64,000 nucleotides of DNA from Calonectria ilicicola (Eukaryota; Ascomycota; Sordariomycetes; Hypocreales; Nectriaceae): NCBI GenBank assembly GCA_020809705.1, contig CP085834.1, positions 2,232,001-2,296,000 of the forward strand, written 5' to 3'. The stretch's first letter is position 1, and each line of letters begins with the position of its first letter. The position numbers and the translations under genes are program-made. Of the stretch, positions 63,724 through 64,000 are shown piece by piece. Under the pieces are notes generated by a model. It made no database searches and was not told the DNA's origin. It saw only the letters and a program-made list of their open reading frames with translations.

Positions 63724-64000
63724 ATGCGCGTTCTTTCAGTTTGCCTCGGCCTTGTGACATTGGGATCGCTTGCAGATGCTGCACACGTCTGCCGGCCAGC
63801 GAGCCTCAGTAAATCATCCGGTGTCGACACTACACCATCAAATACTCCGTCCACTCCATCGTCAACCACCTTATCCTCTACGCCAGTGGCTTCACCAACT
63901 ACATCATCAGCTACTTCATTCTCTACTTCGTCGGATACTCCATCAACCACCCCCTCGTCGATCACAGACTCGACCACCTCGTCCACTCCATCATCAACCG
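63724..64000 (+). CDS. Secreted Ser/Thr-rich protein, truncated by window end
   Basis: The ATG at 63724 opens a frame with no stop to the window end, so at least 92 residues. MRVLSVCLGLVTLGSLADA is a signal peptide. A short HVCRPAS segment follows, and then a mucin-like low-complexity region built from Thr, Ser and Pro (repeats of the type STPSSTT, TPSNTPSTPSS, TPSTTPSSI). Such regions are heavily O-mannosylated in fungi and occur in cell-wall, GPI-anchored or adhesin-type proteins and in linkers of secreted enzymes. The functional domain must lie beyond the window, so no class is assigned. The codon-level repetition of TCNACCNCC-like units suggests length variation between strains. Confidence 0.75.
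   Translation, partial: MRVLSVCLGLVTLGSLADAAHVCRPASLSKSSGVDTTPSNTPSTPSSTTLSSTPVASPTTSSATSFSTSSDTPSTTPSSITDSTTSSTPSST

Noticed and set aside
1..64000. CRISPR arrays, rRNA or bacterial-type operons
   Set aside because: None seen; intron-bearing, individually promoted genes show this is fungal nuclear DNA.

Overview
This window comes from a filamentous ascomycete (Pezizomycotina). The genes carry short introns of about 40-85 nt with GTAAGT-like donors and TAG/CAG acceptors. The protein families are typical of that group: HET-domain and NACHT-ankyrin proteins, Zn2Cys6 regulators with a fungal-specific activation domain, a Dal5-type MFS permease, a membrane-anchored P450 and F-box/LRR proteins. 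I cannot name the genus from sequence alone. All exon structures were deduced by eye from splice signals, reading phase and protein-family conservation. Where exon lengths are given, they sum to a whole number of codons.

Layout. (1) 0-3.2 kb: the end of a broken 3'-5' exonuclease gene and an intact TMA64/eIF2D translation-factor gene. (2) 4-31 kb is a gene-poor accessory stretch. It holds five members of one fungal zinc-finger-like family (three open, one with a premature stop, one relic), a NACHT-ankyrin NLR-type gene with two frame breaks, a HET-domain gene bracketed by diverged direct repeats, and an intact protein resembling the N-terminal domain of bacterial crystal (delta-endotoxin) proteins. 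(3) 31-39.5 kb is a compact set of four intact genes in two divergent pairs: a PrpF-family isomerase, a Zn2Cys6 regulator, a mitochondrial tricarboxylate carrier and an anion permease of the MFS. Both divergent promoters carry the same CGGGATC inverted-repeat motif, so I infer a regulon for metabolism or export of a tricarboxylic acid. (4) 41-55 kb holds an FAD monooxygenase fused to a long membrane domain, two short-chain dehydrogenases (one with a stop codon), two Zn2Cys6 regulators, a secreted SMP-30/gluconolactonase-like propeller protein and an unassigned 226-aa protein. (5) 55-64 kb holds an F-box/LRR protein, a cytochrome P450 and the start of a secreted Ser/Thr-rich protein that runs off the window.

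The two strongest ideas are the co-regulated tricarboxylate set with its shared palindromic operator, and the 4-31 kb island where allorecognition/immune-type genes, a toxin-like gene and repeated copies of the zinc-finger-like family sit together with visible gene birth and decay. Five loci in the window carry a stop or frame break (the NLR has two breaks). Sequencing or assembly error must be excluded before calling them pseudogenes, especially at an A9 tract.
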